A stretch of DNA of 64,000 nucleotides from Chryseobacterium sp. CH21 (GTDB lineage: Bacteria > Bacteroidota > Bacteroidia > Flavobacteriales > Weeksellaceae), in assembly GCF_004119445.1 (NCBI RefSeq), contig NZ_QICI01000082.1:1-64000 (forward strand). Reading direction: 5' to 3'. A model generated the notes under the pieces. That model saw nothing but the letters and a program-made list of their open reading frames with translations. It was not told where the DNA came from and searched no databases. Each line of letters opens with the position of its first letter. The stretch's first letter is position 1. The translations under genes and the position numbers were made by a program. Positions 16,802 to 25,136 of the stretch are shown here, in pieces.

Positions 16802-17179
16802 TTATTGATTTTTAAGAGATTTTATTTCCTCTTGTAATCTCTGGTTTTCTTTTTTCAGCATTTCTATAAGCTCTCTTTGGCTTTCAAGAAGAAACTCTGG
16901 AACATTACAATAAAGATTACCATTTATATTATTTCCAAAACCACTACTTCCAGTAATATTATCAAAATTATTGATCTGCTTTGCTTCCTCTTCTTCATAG
17001 ATCTCTTCCATAGGGACTTCCAGAAAACGGGCAATTTTTTCCCATTCATCTTTTCTTATGGCTACATCTCCGCTTTCTTTTCTGCTGTAGTTGGAGACAT
17101 CTGTAGCAATATAATCAGCCACTTGTTGTTGTGTGAAGCCTTTTCTTTTTCTTACGTTACGTAGTTTTTCTTTTTGCAT
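16802..17179 (-). CDS. XRE-family helix-turn-helix regulator
   Basis: This 125-residue protein has an N-terminal HTH_3 domain at about residues 6-60 (LRNVRKRKGFTQQQVADYIA, then the recognition helix DVSNYSRKESGDVAI). After an Asn/Gly-rich linker, the C-terminal 25 residues (LIEMLKKENQRLQEEIKSLK) form a short coiled coil, suggesting dimerisation. The architecture matches stand-alone Cro/C1-like regulators. It has no partner gene and lies between two direct repeats of about 330 bp, so its target and possible mobility are open. Confidence 0.88.
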   Translation of the reverse strand: MQKEKLRNVRKRKGFTQQQVADYIATDVSNYSRKESGDVAIRKDEWEKIARFLEVPMEEIYEEEEAKQINNFDNITGSSGFGNNINGNLYCNVPEFLLESQRELIEMLKKENQRLQEEIKSLKNQ

Positions 17180-17321
17180 GACCCGTATTTTCTACAAATA
17201 TGCAAAATTTTGTTGGAGAATAGCGAGGGCACAAAGTTTTTTTATACTTGAAATGTTATTTTAAGATGCAAGAACATTTTGGCTTCACATAAATATGAGA
17301 TTTTCGGTGAGTATTGTGTTA

Positions 17322-17508
17322 TTATTCTCCCACGGATTCCACTGATCTCACAGATCTTTATTTTCATCAGTGAGAAAACATTGAGATTGCTTCACCTTCG
17401 GTTCGCAATGACAGGTAGCGTTGAAATTTTATCGGAGATAAAATCCTAGCGCCTTAAAACAGAAAGTTTTTAATATTATTTTGCGCCTTAGCGTTTCCCA
17501 ACACCAAT
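17322..17508 (+). repeat. Dispersed repeat, unit b (copy 2)
   Basis: It matches 16432-16628 closely, starting TTATTCTCCCACGGATTCCA and ending with TTTTGCGCCTTAGCGTTT before a run of AACACCAAT. Differences are scattered substitutions and small gaps. With unit a copy 3 it forms the right-hand direct repeat around the XRE gene. Confidence 0.8.
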
Positions 17509-17660
17509 AAAAAACTCAGCTACTTGCTGAGTTTTATTATTTTGAACCATTAAGAATATTGAAGTTGTGAAGAGAAATTAAGAGAAACATCAAAGATGTT
17601 TTTAAAAAGCTTTATACTTCATCTTAATATTCTTAACTATTTCATTTTTCTTAATGGTTT
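17509..17660 (+). repeat. Dispersed repeat, unit a (copy 3)
   Basis: The hairpin CTCAGC-TACTT-GCTGAG (17515-17531) is followed by TTGAACCATTAAGAATATTG, AACATCAAAGATGTTTTT and CATCTTAATATTCTTAA. The loop is inverted relative to copy 2. The hairpin could also end the secreted thiol peroxidase transcript on the minus strand. Confidence 0.8.
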
Positions 17661-17677
17661 AATGTAAAAGTGAGACA

Positions 17678-18247
17678 CTATTTCACAGCGGCTATTGCTG
17701 CTTCATAATTCGGTTCTTGAGAAATATCCGGTACCTGCTCTTCATAGATGATCTTTCCCGAAGGATCTATCACCACAACCGCTCTGCTCAGAAGACCTTT
17801 CATGGCAGAATCTACCAGTTCCACACCATAATTCCATCCGAAATCTGAACGGAAATCTGAAAGCATTACTACATTTTTAATTCCTTCTGCACCACAGAAC
17901 CTTTTCTGTGCAAACGGTAAATCTTTAGAAATACAAAGCACTACTGTATTGGGAAGATTCCCTGCTTCCTCATTGAAATGATGTACAGATGCAGAGCAAA
18001 CACCAGTGTCTACACTCGGGAAGATATTCAGGATGACGTACCTTCCTTTATATGAGTCTAATGACTGATCATTCATATTCACATCGGTAAGGGTGAATTT
18101 GGGAGCCGGTTTATTCAGAGCCGGTAATTTGGCATAAGTATGAACTTCCTTTCCACCCATTAAAACAGTATTTGTAGCTTTAGATTTTTGAGCAAAGCCC
18201 ACCGCAGAGAAGAAGAGCAGTGTGCCGCAAACTAATTTTGAAAACAT
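17678..18247 (-). CDS. tpx: Exported thiol peroxidase (Tpx family)
   Basis: This 189-residue protein has a signal peptide (about residues 1-20, ending VGFAQ) followed by a complete atypical 2-Cys peroxiredoxin domain. The peroxidatic Cys84 is in PSVDTGVCSAS and the resolving Cys118 in KRFCGAEG. It reduces peroxides, here in the periplasm or at the envelope, with electrons from a thioredoxin-like donor. A second, cytoplasmic Tpx is encoded at 44808-45308, so the strain has one enzyme per compartment. It is monocistronic, next to repeats on its 3' side. Confidence 0.92.
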   Translation of the reverse strand: MFSKLVCGTLLFFSAVGFAQKSKATNTVLMGGKEVHTYAKLPALNKPAPKFTLTDVNMNDQSLDSYKGRYVILNIFPSVDTGVCSASVHHFNEEAGNLPNTVVLCISKDLPFAQKRFCGAEGIKNVVMLSDFRSDFGWNYGVELVDSAMKGLLSRAVVVIDPSGKIIYEEQVPDISQEPNYEAAIAAVK

Positions 18248-18420
18248 GAAATTTATTTTTAAGCTAAATTATTCTTTTTTTAGGAGCTAAGATTAATTTT
18301 AATTCAAATAGATCAAATCTATTGTCAGATTGTTTCTTTCAAAATATTTTACCTCTACCTTTATCTTATCAAACCTTCTTACAAAGAAGGATCTTATCAC
18401 ATAAAAAAATAGAAAGATTT

Positions 18421-20049
18421 ATGAGTTCAGAAAATACAGCATCATTCCATCACATTTTTAAAGGAGAAAACGAAATTCCGGAAGAGTATAAAGTTCCGGT
18501 CATTCATCAGAGAACTTATCTTTTGAATGGCGAACTGGTAGAGTGGAAGGGAGATGTTACGGAAATTTATTCCCCGGTGTGCCTTCCTACAGAAAACGGA
18601 TTGGAAAGAAAGCTTTTGGGAAGCATCCCGAATATTGGTCCGAACGAGGCATTGGAAGTTCTTGAAGCCTGCGTAAAAGCCTATGATAATGGTTTGGGGG
18701 AATGGCCTACCATGTCTGTAGAAGGACGTATCAAATGCATGCAGAAATTTGTATACCTGATGATCCAGCAAAGAGACCTGATCATCAAACTGCTGATGTG
18801 GGAAATTGGAAAAACACTGGCAGATTCTACCAAGGAATTTGACCGTACTGTAGATTATATCAATCAGACCATTGATGCATTAAAAGATCTGGATCGAGAA
18901 TCTTCCCGTTTTCAACAGGCAGAAGGAACCATTGCACAGATCAGAAGAGCACCGCTTGGGGTAGTATTAAGTATGGGGCCGTTCAATTATCCTCTGAATG
19001 AGATCTTTACAACCTTGATTCCAGCTTTGATTATGGGAAATACTATTCTGTTTAAACTTCCAAAGCATGGTGTGCTGGCTCATTATCCTTTATTAAATGC
19101 CTTTAAAGAAGCCTTCCCGAAAGGAACAGTGAATACATTATATGGAAAAGGATCTGAAATCATCACTCCCATCATGGAAAGCGGAAAAGTGAATGTGCTG
19201 GCCTTCATCGGATCAAGCAAAGTGGCGAATGGATTAAAAAAACTTCATCCGAAAGTAAACCGTCTAAGAGCTATTCTGAGTCTTGATGCGAAAAATGCTG
19301 CCATTGTTACTAAAAACGCTAATCTGGATGTTGCGGTGAGCGAATGTATTTTAGGGGCACTTTCTTTCAATGGACAGCGATGTACAGCATTGAAACTGAT
19401 ATTTGTTCAGAAAGAAATAGCCGAAGAATTTACAAAGAAACTGAGTGAAACGGTTTCTGCTTTGAAGGCTGGACTGCCATGGGAAAAAGATGTGAAAGTA
19501 ACTCCACTTCCGGAAGTGAACAAACCAGCTTATCTGAAAGAATGCATTGATGATGCCCTACAGAAAGGAGCTGCAGTTTTGAATAAAGACGGAGGGTATA
19601 CGGACGAATCTTTTGTTTTCCCGGCGGTAGTGTATCCCGTAAACAGTGATATGAAGCTGTATCATGAAGAACAGTTTGGCCCTGTGATTCCTGTAGTTCC
19701 GTTTGAAGACATAGAGGAACCAATAGAATATCAGGTGAATGCTTCACATGGGATGCAGGTAAGTATTTTCAGTGAAGATCCACAGGAAGTAGCCAGACTG
19801 ATTGATCCGTTTGTAAACCTTGTAAGCCGTGTCAATATCAACTGCCAGGCACAGCGTGGTCCGGATGTATTTCCGTTTACCGGAAGAAAAGACAGTGCAG
19901 AAGGAACACTTTCTGTGTTTGATGCGCTCCGTTCATTCTCTATCCGGTCTCTGGTGGCTGCAAAACTGACGGAATCCAACAAAGAATTACTTAACACTAT
20001 CGTGAGAGAACATGATTCCAACTTTTTGAGTACTGATTATATTTTCTGA
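18421..20049 (+). CDS. gapN: NADP-dependent glyceraldehyde-3-phosphate dehydrogenase (GapN-like ALDH)
   Basis: The 542-residue protein is an aldehyde dehydrogenase with the catalytic Cys in FNGQRCTALK (about residue 321), the Glu-containing LSLDAKNAAIV region (about 300) and the cofactor segment LFKLPKHG. It resembles Bacteroidota proteins annotated as non-phosphorylating GapN, which oxidises glyceraldehyde-3-phosphate to 3-phosphoglycerate and makes NADPH in the cytoplasm. The ATG at 18421 (MSSENTASFH) is preferred over one 33 codons upstream, whose extra segment is not family-like. A terminator follows. Substrate is inferred from overall resemblance only. Confidence 0.88.
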   Translation: MSSENTASFHHIFKGENEIPEEYKVPVIHQRTYLLNGELVEWKGDVTEIYSPVCLPTENGLERKLLGSIPNIGPNEALEVLEACVKAYDNGLGEWPTMSVEGRIKCMQKFVYLMIQQRDLIIKLLMWEIGKTLADSTKEFDRTVDYINQTIDALKDLDRESSRFQQAEGTIAQIRRAPLGVVLSMGPFNYPLNEIFTTLIPALIMGNTILFKLPKHGVLAHYPLLNAFKEAFPKGTVNTLYGKGSEIITPIMESGKVNVLAFIGSSKVANGLKKLHPKVNRLRAILSLDAKNAAIVTKNANLDVAVSECILGALSFNGQRCTALKLIFVQKEIAEEFTKKLSETVSALKAGLPWEKDVKVTPLPEVNKPAYLKECIDDALQKGAAVLNKDGGYTDESFVFPAVVYPVNSDMKLYHEEQFGPVIPVVPFEDIEEPIEYQVNASHGMQVSIFSEDPQEVARLIDPFVNLVSRVNINCQAQRGPDVFPFTGRKDSAEGTLSVFDALRSFSIRSLVAAKLTESNKELLNTIVREHDSNFLSTDYIF

Positions 20050-20076
20050 TTCCGATAATATCAAATTTAACATAAA

Positions 20077-20119
20077 TAAAAATCCTCAATAAACTGCTTT
20101 GTTTTTTGAGGATTTTTTT
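20077..20119 (+). terminator. Terminator of gapN
   Basis: AAAAATCCTCAA pairs with TTGAGGATTTTT around a 15-base loop, followed by further T residues. Confidence 0.75.
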
Positions 20120-20201
20120 AACTTAATAGCGGAAATTAGAGTTTGTGTTATAACAAGATGATGTTTTTAATAAATATCATTCAAGGATCAGTGTGTACAT
20201 C

Positions 20202-20711
20202 ATGTCTTCACCGGAAAAAGAATTTTTAGAGAAAATTGAAAAACACAAAGGTGTTATCTTCAAAATCTCTAAAATGTATATGGACAATAAAGACGATCAG
20301 AATGACCTCTATCAGGAGATCATTTACCAGGCCTGGAAATCATACGGTGATTTTCAAAAGAGAAGTGATTTCTCCACATGGCTGTACAGAACTGCACTTA
20401 ACACAGCAATTGTTTTCCTGAGAAGTGAAAAAAAACGTAGTTTTATACAGAATCAGAATGTGGATGGGCTCAGCGCCAGACAAGAACCCTATAATGATGT
20501 AGATGATATGAATATGAAGCGGATGTATGAAGCCATCCATCAGTTGAGCCCCATAGATAAAGCGCTTATATTTTTCTTTTTGGAAGGTTTTTCGGGTAAA
20601 GAAATAGCTGTTCAGCTTGGAATTACTGAAGTGAATACAAGAGTAAAGCTGAAAAGAGCAAAAGAAAAACTGAAAGAGATCATTACCAGACAGGAGGTAG
20701 ATTCGAAGTAA
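20202..20711 (+). CDS. ECF-type RNA polymerase sigma factor, pair 1
   Basis: The 169-residue protein has sigma region 2 at about residues 10-85 (DDQNDLYQEIIYQAWKSYGD, then FSTWLYRTALNTAIVFLRSE). Region 4 lies at about 110-165 (LEGFSGKEIAVQLGITEVNT, then RVKLKRAKEKLK). The ATG at 20202 (MSSPEKEF) is chosen over a GTG three codons upstream. It is followed after 11 bases by a membrane protein that probably acts as its anti-sigma factor. A paralogous pair lies at 22271-23384; the two sigma factors share most residues in region 2. Confidence 0.92.
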   Translation: MSSPEKEFLEKIEKHKGVIFKISKMYMDNKDDQNDLYQEIIYQAWKSYGDFQKRSDFSTWLYRTALNTAIVFLRSEKKRSFIQNQNVDGLSARQEPYNDVDDMNMKRMYEAIHQLSPIDKALIFFFLEGFSGKEIAVQLGITEVNTRVKLKRAKEKLKEIITRQEVDSK

Positions 20712-20722
20712 AAGATAAAACT

Positions 20723-21538
20723 ATGGAGTTAGAAAATTTTAAAGAAATTTGGAATAAAGATACTGGACAGGAATCCCCTGAAATTTCGCTGGAAAAACAG
20801 AAGGAAATACATTCTCCATTGCAGATGCTGAAAGTGAATATGCAAACTGAATTTTGGCTGATGATTGTGACATTGCCTTTGCTTTTAACCATTTTTCCAT
20901 TTACATCCAGGGATTCTAATATTAAAACCATATCATTATTTGTTACCATTCTGACCCTTGCTATTATTGTCTATTTTTATTCCCGTTTTCTGAAATTGTA
21001 TAAGCTGCTTCGGAAGAACAGTATCAATACCAATTATGATTTGTTCAACCTTAAAACCCAGCTCCTTATTTCGAAAGAAATCTATATCTCTTATTATCTT
21101 TCCTATGTCCCTATTGGCTTTCTTTTGTCTCTCATTCAAATTAATTTTCATTTTGATATGGAATACAATCTGGCCATTTTCGGAATCAGTGTTCTGATTA
21201 CGCTTTTGCTGATTGCCTTCATTATCCGGTACTGGATTTATTATATGTACGGAAGATATATTGATGATGTGGTACTTCTGGTAGATGAACTGAACGGACT
21301 GGAAGTAAAGACTGGAACGAAAAACAGGAAAACATGGTTTGAGCGCTCGCAGATGTTTTTCATGAATAAAATGGGTATTAAAGGAAATATCCTGAATACG
21401 GTTATTTGGTTTGTATTTATGTATTTTGTGATCATTTTATTTCTTACAGTGGTGCTTTTGATCATTATCATAGTAGGTGCAAAACTTGATTTTCTTGACA
21501 TAGGATCGCTGCAGAGGGCTTTAAATAAACTGAATTAG
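20723..21538 (+). CDS. Membrane partner of the sigma factor, putative anti-sigma, pair 1
   Basis: This 271-residue protein has a cytoplasmic N-terminal segment of about 45 residues with the motif ENFKEIWNKD and PEISLEKQK. Transmembrane segments follow near 47-65, 70-92, 122-142, 150-170 and 225-255. It lacks the zinc-binding HxxxCxxC motif of ZAS anti-sigma factors. Position 11 bases after an ECF sigma gene and the conserved N-terminus shared with its paralogue at 22794 suggest sigma binding by this segment (inference). It is longer than the paralogue by a C-terminal extension with an additional hydrophobic pair. Confidence 0.85.
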   Translation: MELENFKEIWNKDTGQESPEISLEKQKEIHSPLQMLKVNMQTEFWLMIVTLPLLLTIFPFTSRDSNIKTISLFVTILTLAIIVYFYSRFLKLYKLLRKNSINTNYDLFNLKTQLLISKEIYISYYLSYVPIGFLLSLIQINFHFDMEYNLAIFGISVLITLLLIAFIIRYWIYYMYGRYIDDVVLLVDELNGLEVKTGTKNRKTWFERSQMFFMNKMGIKGNILNTVIWFVFMYFVIILFLTVVLLIIIIVGAKLDFLDIGSLQRALNKLN

Positions 21539-21600
21539 AAATTATTTTATATTCTGCAAAATTTCTATCTTTAGAAAATTGAGTTGTAAAAAAATATCAC

Positions 21601-21960
21601 ATGGATGATTTTAAAAATCAAATGTATGTAATAGAAGAATTTCTGGAACTCGTAAAGAGTAAGCAGGATCGGAAAGCATCTTTTGACCCGGAATATAATT
21701 ATGCAGTCTATTCTTCAAAAGAGGAATTTAAACCTGAAATGAAAATTTTTATTGGTGATCCTTTGGATATTGGAGAAAATGATAATGAAATCTTACCTGA
21801 TTTTGTTTTTCACAATAAACTCAATTATATGTGTTCTGATGAGAATATTCAGGATGTGGTGGATCTTGCTTTCACGCAGTGTGCCGATGTTACTCCCTCT
21901 CAGCTGATCACAGCACTGAATCATTATCTTGAAAAAGATGATTTCTTAGATTTTAAATAA
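21601..21960 (+). CDS. Small acidic protein, DUF7716-like
   Basis: This 119-residue soluble acidic protein starts MDDFKNQMYVIEEFLEL and ends YLEKDDFLDFK. The alternating pattern (YAVYSSKEEF, IFIGDPLDIGEN, IQDVVDLAFTQCADVTPSQL) recalls DUF7716 proteins, which sometimes occur as immunity-like or stand-alone genes. I cannot confirm this from sequence alone. It lies between the two sigma/membrane pairs and is followed by a strong terminator. Confidence 0.7.
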   Translation: MDDFKNQMYVIEEFLELVKSKQDRKASFDPEYNYAVYSSKEEFKPEMKIFIGDPLDIGENDNEILPDFVFHNKLNYMCSDENIQDVVDLAFTQCADVTPSQLITALNHYLEKDDFLDFK

Positions 21961-21989
21961 TAAAAGAATTAAATACCTTAAATATGTAG

Positions 21990-22024
21990 CCTGATATTAA
22001 AAAATATCAGGTTTTGTGTTTTTT
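21990..22024 (+). terminator. Terminator after the DUF7716-like gene
   Basis: CCTGATATT pairs perfectly with AATATCAGG around an A loop, followed by T-rich sequence. Confidence 0.75.
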
Positions 22025-22174
22025 ATGTAACATTTTTACTTTTTTTCTACTAACTGTTGAGATCAAAAATGAATAAATGCTTTAGAAAGGTATTGAAGAT
22101 AAAATTCAACATAAATTATTTCGGGTAAAATACTATTCTGAGAAAATAGTAATAATTAAAAACACATAATGAGG

Positions 22175-22207
22175 CCTGGCAGTATATTTCTGTCGGGTTT
22201 TTTTATT
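22175..22207 (+). terminator. Second, orphan terminator before the sigma gene
   Basis: CCTGGCAG pairs with CTGTCGGG (two G-T pairs) and is followed by seven T residues. No gene lies between this and the previous terminator at 22024, so a short untranslated transcript from 22025-22175 is possible. Apart from these two hairpins the 21961-22270 gap shows nothing. Confidence 0.5.
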
Positions 22208-22270
22208 TCTTTTGTGAAAATACTGTAACAATTTTTTTAAACGAAAACTAACTCTATAGAGTAAAAGCCC

Positions 22271-22780
22271 ATGACCTCATTAGAACAAGAGTTTATAAGC
22301 CAAATTGAACAGCATAAAGGAATCCTATTTAAGATTTCTAAAATGTACATGACTGAAAAGGATGACCGTGATGATCTTTTTCAGGAGATCACCTATCAGC
22401 TCTGGAAAGCATTTCCTGGTTTCAGAGGGGAAAGTGAATTTTCAACATGGCTATACAGAATCGCTTTGAATACAGCCATTATTTTCCTGAAATCTGAGAA
22501 ACGAAGAAGCTTTATTGCCAATGAAGATTTTTCTAACCAAATCATTATTCAGGAAGATTATGATTATCGTAAAGAAGAACGTCTCACCGAAATGTATAAG
22601 GCTATTCACCTGCTCAATCCCATTGATAAGGCTTTTATTTTCTACTATCTGGAAGATTTTTCAGGAAAAGAAATTGCAGAACAGATGGGAATTTCAGAAG
22701 TCAATGCCAGAGTGAAAATGAACCGGGCAAAAAATAAACTTAAAGATATCTTAAGCCAAATAAAAATCAACCAACATTAA
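22271..22780 (+). CDS. ECF-type RNA polymerase sigma factor, pair 2
   Basis: This 169-residue protein is the same length as, and clearly paralogous to, the sigma factor at 20202. Region 2 contains DDRDDLFQEITYQLWKAFPG and FSTWLYRIALNTAIIFLKSE; region 4 contains EDFSGKEIAEQMGISEVNA. The downstream gene begins 13 bases later. The pair looks like a duplication that has diverged enough for separate specificity. Confidence 0.92.
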   Translation: MTSLEQEFISQIEQHKGILFKISKMYMTEKDDRDDLFQEITYQLWKAFPGFRGESEFSTWLYRIALNTAIIFLKSEKRRSFIANEDFSNQIIIQEDYDYRKEERLTEMYKAIHLLNPIDKAFIFYYLEDFSGKEIAEQMGISEVNARVKMNRAKNKLKDILSQIKINQH

Positions 22781-22793
22781 AATCAGTAATCCA

Positions 22794-23384
22794 ATGAATA
22801 TAGATGAATTCAAAAATACCTGGAATGAAGATATTGTGGAGGAAACTCCCGAAATAAGTCTTGAACAGAGAAATAAACTGAGCCTTCCCCTTGAAAAGAT
22901 ACGCAAAAATATGCGTGTAGAATTCTGGTGGATGATAGGAATCTTTGTTTTCGCCTTTCTGGTGTGCTCTGTATGCAGACCATTCAAACTTCAACTGTAT
23001 ATAACGGTTTTGATTGCTTCCATGCTTATTGTTACCGTTTTCTTTTTCAGTAAGTTCTTTAAATTATATCATGACATCAGTAATCCTGCCCCTAAAACCT
23101 ATGATTCCCTAAAAGATCTGGTGATGCAGCTCAACCTCAACAAGCAGTATTATCTCTCATATTACATCAGTTTTGCACCGTTTCTGGTATGCGAGATTCT
23201 TATTGTCCTGGAATTTATACCATGGCCGAAACCTTTGAGTGAGCTTAAAATTGCAGTCGTTTTAATTAGTACGGTAACCATAGGACTGTTTTTGCTTTAT
23301 GTAGTTGGAAAGTTCTGGTATCAGCGTTATTACGGAAGATATATCCAACATATTGAAGATCTTTTGGAAGAATTAAAAAGATAA
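22794..23384 (+). CDS. Membrane partner of the sigma factor, putative anti-sigma, pair 2
   Basis: This 196-residue protein has the same plan as the one at 20723. The cytoplasmic start IDEFKNTWNEDIVEETPEIS and the juxtamembrane RVEFWWMIG are followed by transmembrane segments near 45-62, 66-88, 118-140 and 152-172, with a short cytoplasmic tail. No zinc motif is present. The shared N-terminus between the two partners, against diverged membrane parts, points to the N-terminus as the sigma-contacting region (inference). Confidence 0.85.
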   Translation: MNIDEFKNTWNEDIVEETPEISLEQRNKLSLPLEKIRKNMRVEFWWMIGIFVFAFLVCSVCRPFKLQLYITVLIASMLIVTVFFFSKFFKLYHDISNPAPKTYDSLKDLVMQLNLNKQYYLSYYISFAPFLVCEILIVLEFIPWPKPLSELKIAVVLISTVTIGLFLLYVVGKFWYQRYYGRYIQHIEDLLEELKR

Positions 23385-23389
23385 AAAGA

Positions 23390-23416
23390 GTTCGGCGGGC
23401 TGAAAGCCCGCCGAAC
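23390..23416. terminator. Bidirectional terminator between convergent genes
   Basis: GTTCGGCGGGCT and AGCCCGCCGAAC pair perfectly (12 bp, G+C-rich) around GAA. It lies between the second membrane-partner gene (plus) and the S41 peptidase gene (minus). Confidence 0.8.
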
Positions 23417-23425
23417 CTATATTCA

Positions 23426-24964
23426 TTATTGTCCTTTATTTTCCTTTTCTTTTGCGATTTCGTTTTTTATCCAATCCAGCTGTGGATCTTTTTTATCAAT
23501 AATATCCTGCATACTTTCGGTAACAGTTACATCAGGGATAACGCCTTTCCGTGAATCTGAAAAATTGATATTAGGCTGTACCAAAAGCAATCCTATAGGA
23601 AACCTGATTTCAGAATTAGGAAGTTTTTGGTAAGAATAGAAACCTGCGACTGTTCCGTCATTAGCTCCACCCGTTTCTTCACCAACAAGAGTTGCTCTTT
23701 TATCATTCTTAAGTTTAGCGGTAATGATAGAAGATGCTGAGAAACTACCACCATTGATCAGTACAAAAACTTTTCCGTGAAAGGCAGCTTTATTAGGCTT
23801 TGTTGGTTTGTCAGCTTTCATTTTATAGAAAACTTTTCCATCTTTTTTATAGGTACTGAAGGTTTGTGCAAAAAAGTAACTCGGGTAGGCAATACTTTTA
23901 AGAGCATATTCTAAAGGATTACTTTTTCTGAAATAATTTGTGCGCAGTGGAACATTTCTTGACGTTAACTGGGAAGGTTTAATCAGAGTAAACGGAGCCT
24001 CTGCTAAATAGGAATACAGGTTATTGATCTCATAAAGAGAGCCGCCATAGTTATTACGGACATCTATGATGAGGTAAGGAGACTTTGCTTCGTTGATTTT
24101 GGCAAATGTCTTCTTATAAAATTCATCAGAATATTCCCTTGAGAAACTTTTTACTTTAATATAAGCAATTGTACTGTCTTTATCCAGAAACTTAAAACTT
24201 CTGTTGTAAGAATTGCTGGCTGCTACATAATCATTCAGTTTCTTTTCTGGAGTTTTTTTCTTCATTTCCTTATCTTTTTCCAGCTCTGTATCAGATTTTA
24301 TCTCTCTGGTTAAAGTGAAGGTTTTTTTCTCTCCTTGATAAAGGGTTTCAAGAGTAGCTTTACTTCCAAAACCATTTTCTGCGGTATAAAAATTAAAGAA
24401 TAGATCCTTCAAAAAATAAGGATAGAAAGTCGTATTGTCGCCATCACTGCTGATCAGACTTCTGTATTTCTTTATATAATCTGAAATAGGAACATTGTTG
24501 ATGGATAAAATTTCTGTTCCGGGTTGGATATTTTCAATAGAATCTCTGTTTTGAACAATATACATCTGATCCCCTTTAATATAATATTCAAAACGACTGA
24601 ACATTCCTTTTTGGTGTTCCAGTCTTTTATATTCTCTTTTCGTGAACTTTTTTCTGGGAATTCTCAATGAAAGGTGCCCTTCACGGATTCCTGCAATAAC
24701 AGGCTGAAGCTTAAAATAAAACTGAAGAGGGGTGAGAGGCTCGGTGATGGTGTGTTTAAGACTGTCAAATTTATGGTCCAATTCCTTCTTGGGAATGTAC
24801 CAGTATAATTGCGGGTGCATTTGCTGTAATTTTGAATATGCAAAGTCCACATCTTCTTTAAGTTGCTCCGGTGGGATACATGAAGCCCGCTGTTCGTTGT
24901 GTTTTTTTATAGAGGCACAGGACGAAAAAATAGCGAGGAGAAATATTAATGAATAATTTTTCAA
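23426..24964 (-). CDS. S41-family (C-terminal processing-like) lipoprotein peptidase
   Basis: This 512-residue protein has a lipobox near residue 16 (IFSSCAS), so it is probably anchored in the envelope. A PDZ-like part (EILSINNVPISDYI, about residue 150) precedes the S41 domain, with LIIDVRNNYGG near residue 300. The nucleophile region INGGSFSASS carries the Ser, and ATLVGEETGGANDG follows near residue 430. The enzyme should cleave unstructured C-termini of exported proteins or peptides. It is monocistronic, and a bidirectional terminator ends it. The natural substrate is unknown. Confidence 0.9.
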   Translation of the reverse strand: MKNYSLIFLLAIFSSCASIKKHNEQRASCIPPEQLKEDVDFAYSKLQQMHPQLYWYIPKKELDHKFDSLKHTITEPLTPLQFYFKLQPVIAGIREGHLSLRIPRKKFTKREYKRLEHQKGMFSRFEYYIKGDQMYIVQNRDSIENIQPGTEILSINNVPISDYIKKYRSLISSDGDNTTFYPYFLKDLFFNFYTAENGFGSKATLETLYQGEKKTFTLTREIKSDTELEKDKEMKKKTPEKKLNDYVAASNSYNRSFKFLDKDSTIAYIKVKSFSREYSDEFYKKTFAKINEAKSPYLIIDVRNNYGGSLYEINNLYSYLAEAPFTLIKPSQLTSRNVPLRTNYFRKSNPLEYALKSIAYPSYFFAQTFSTYKKDGKVFYKMKADKPTKPNKAAFHGKVFVLINGGSFSASSIITAKLKNDKRATLVGEETGGANDGTVAGFYSYQKLPNSEIRFPIGLLLVQPNINFSDSRKGVIPDVTVTESMQDIIDKKDPQLDWIKNEIAKEKENKGQ

Positions 24965-25136
24965 TGTATCTGAGTTTTTTTAACGTGCTAAAATAGAAAG
25001 TTTAAAATTAATCCTGACTTAAATGAATAATAAATTTTCTAAAATTCATGATAAATTTAGTTAAAAATTATAGTAAGATGGAATAAATTTTCATTTCAAA
25101 CCAAAAGTCGATACATTTGATGCTTATTTTGTACAA

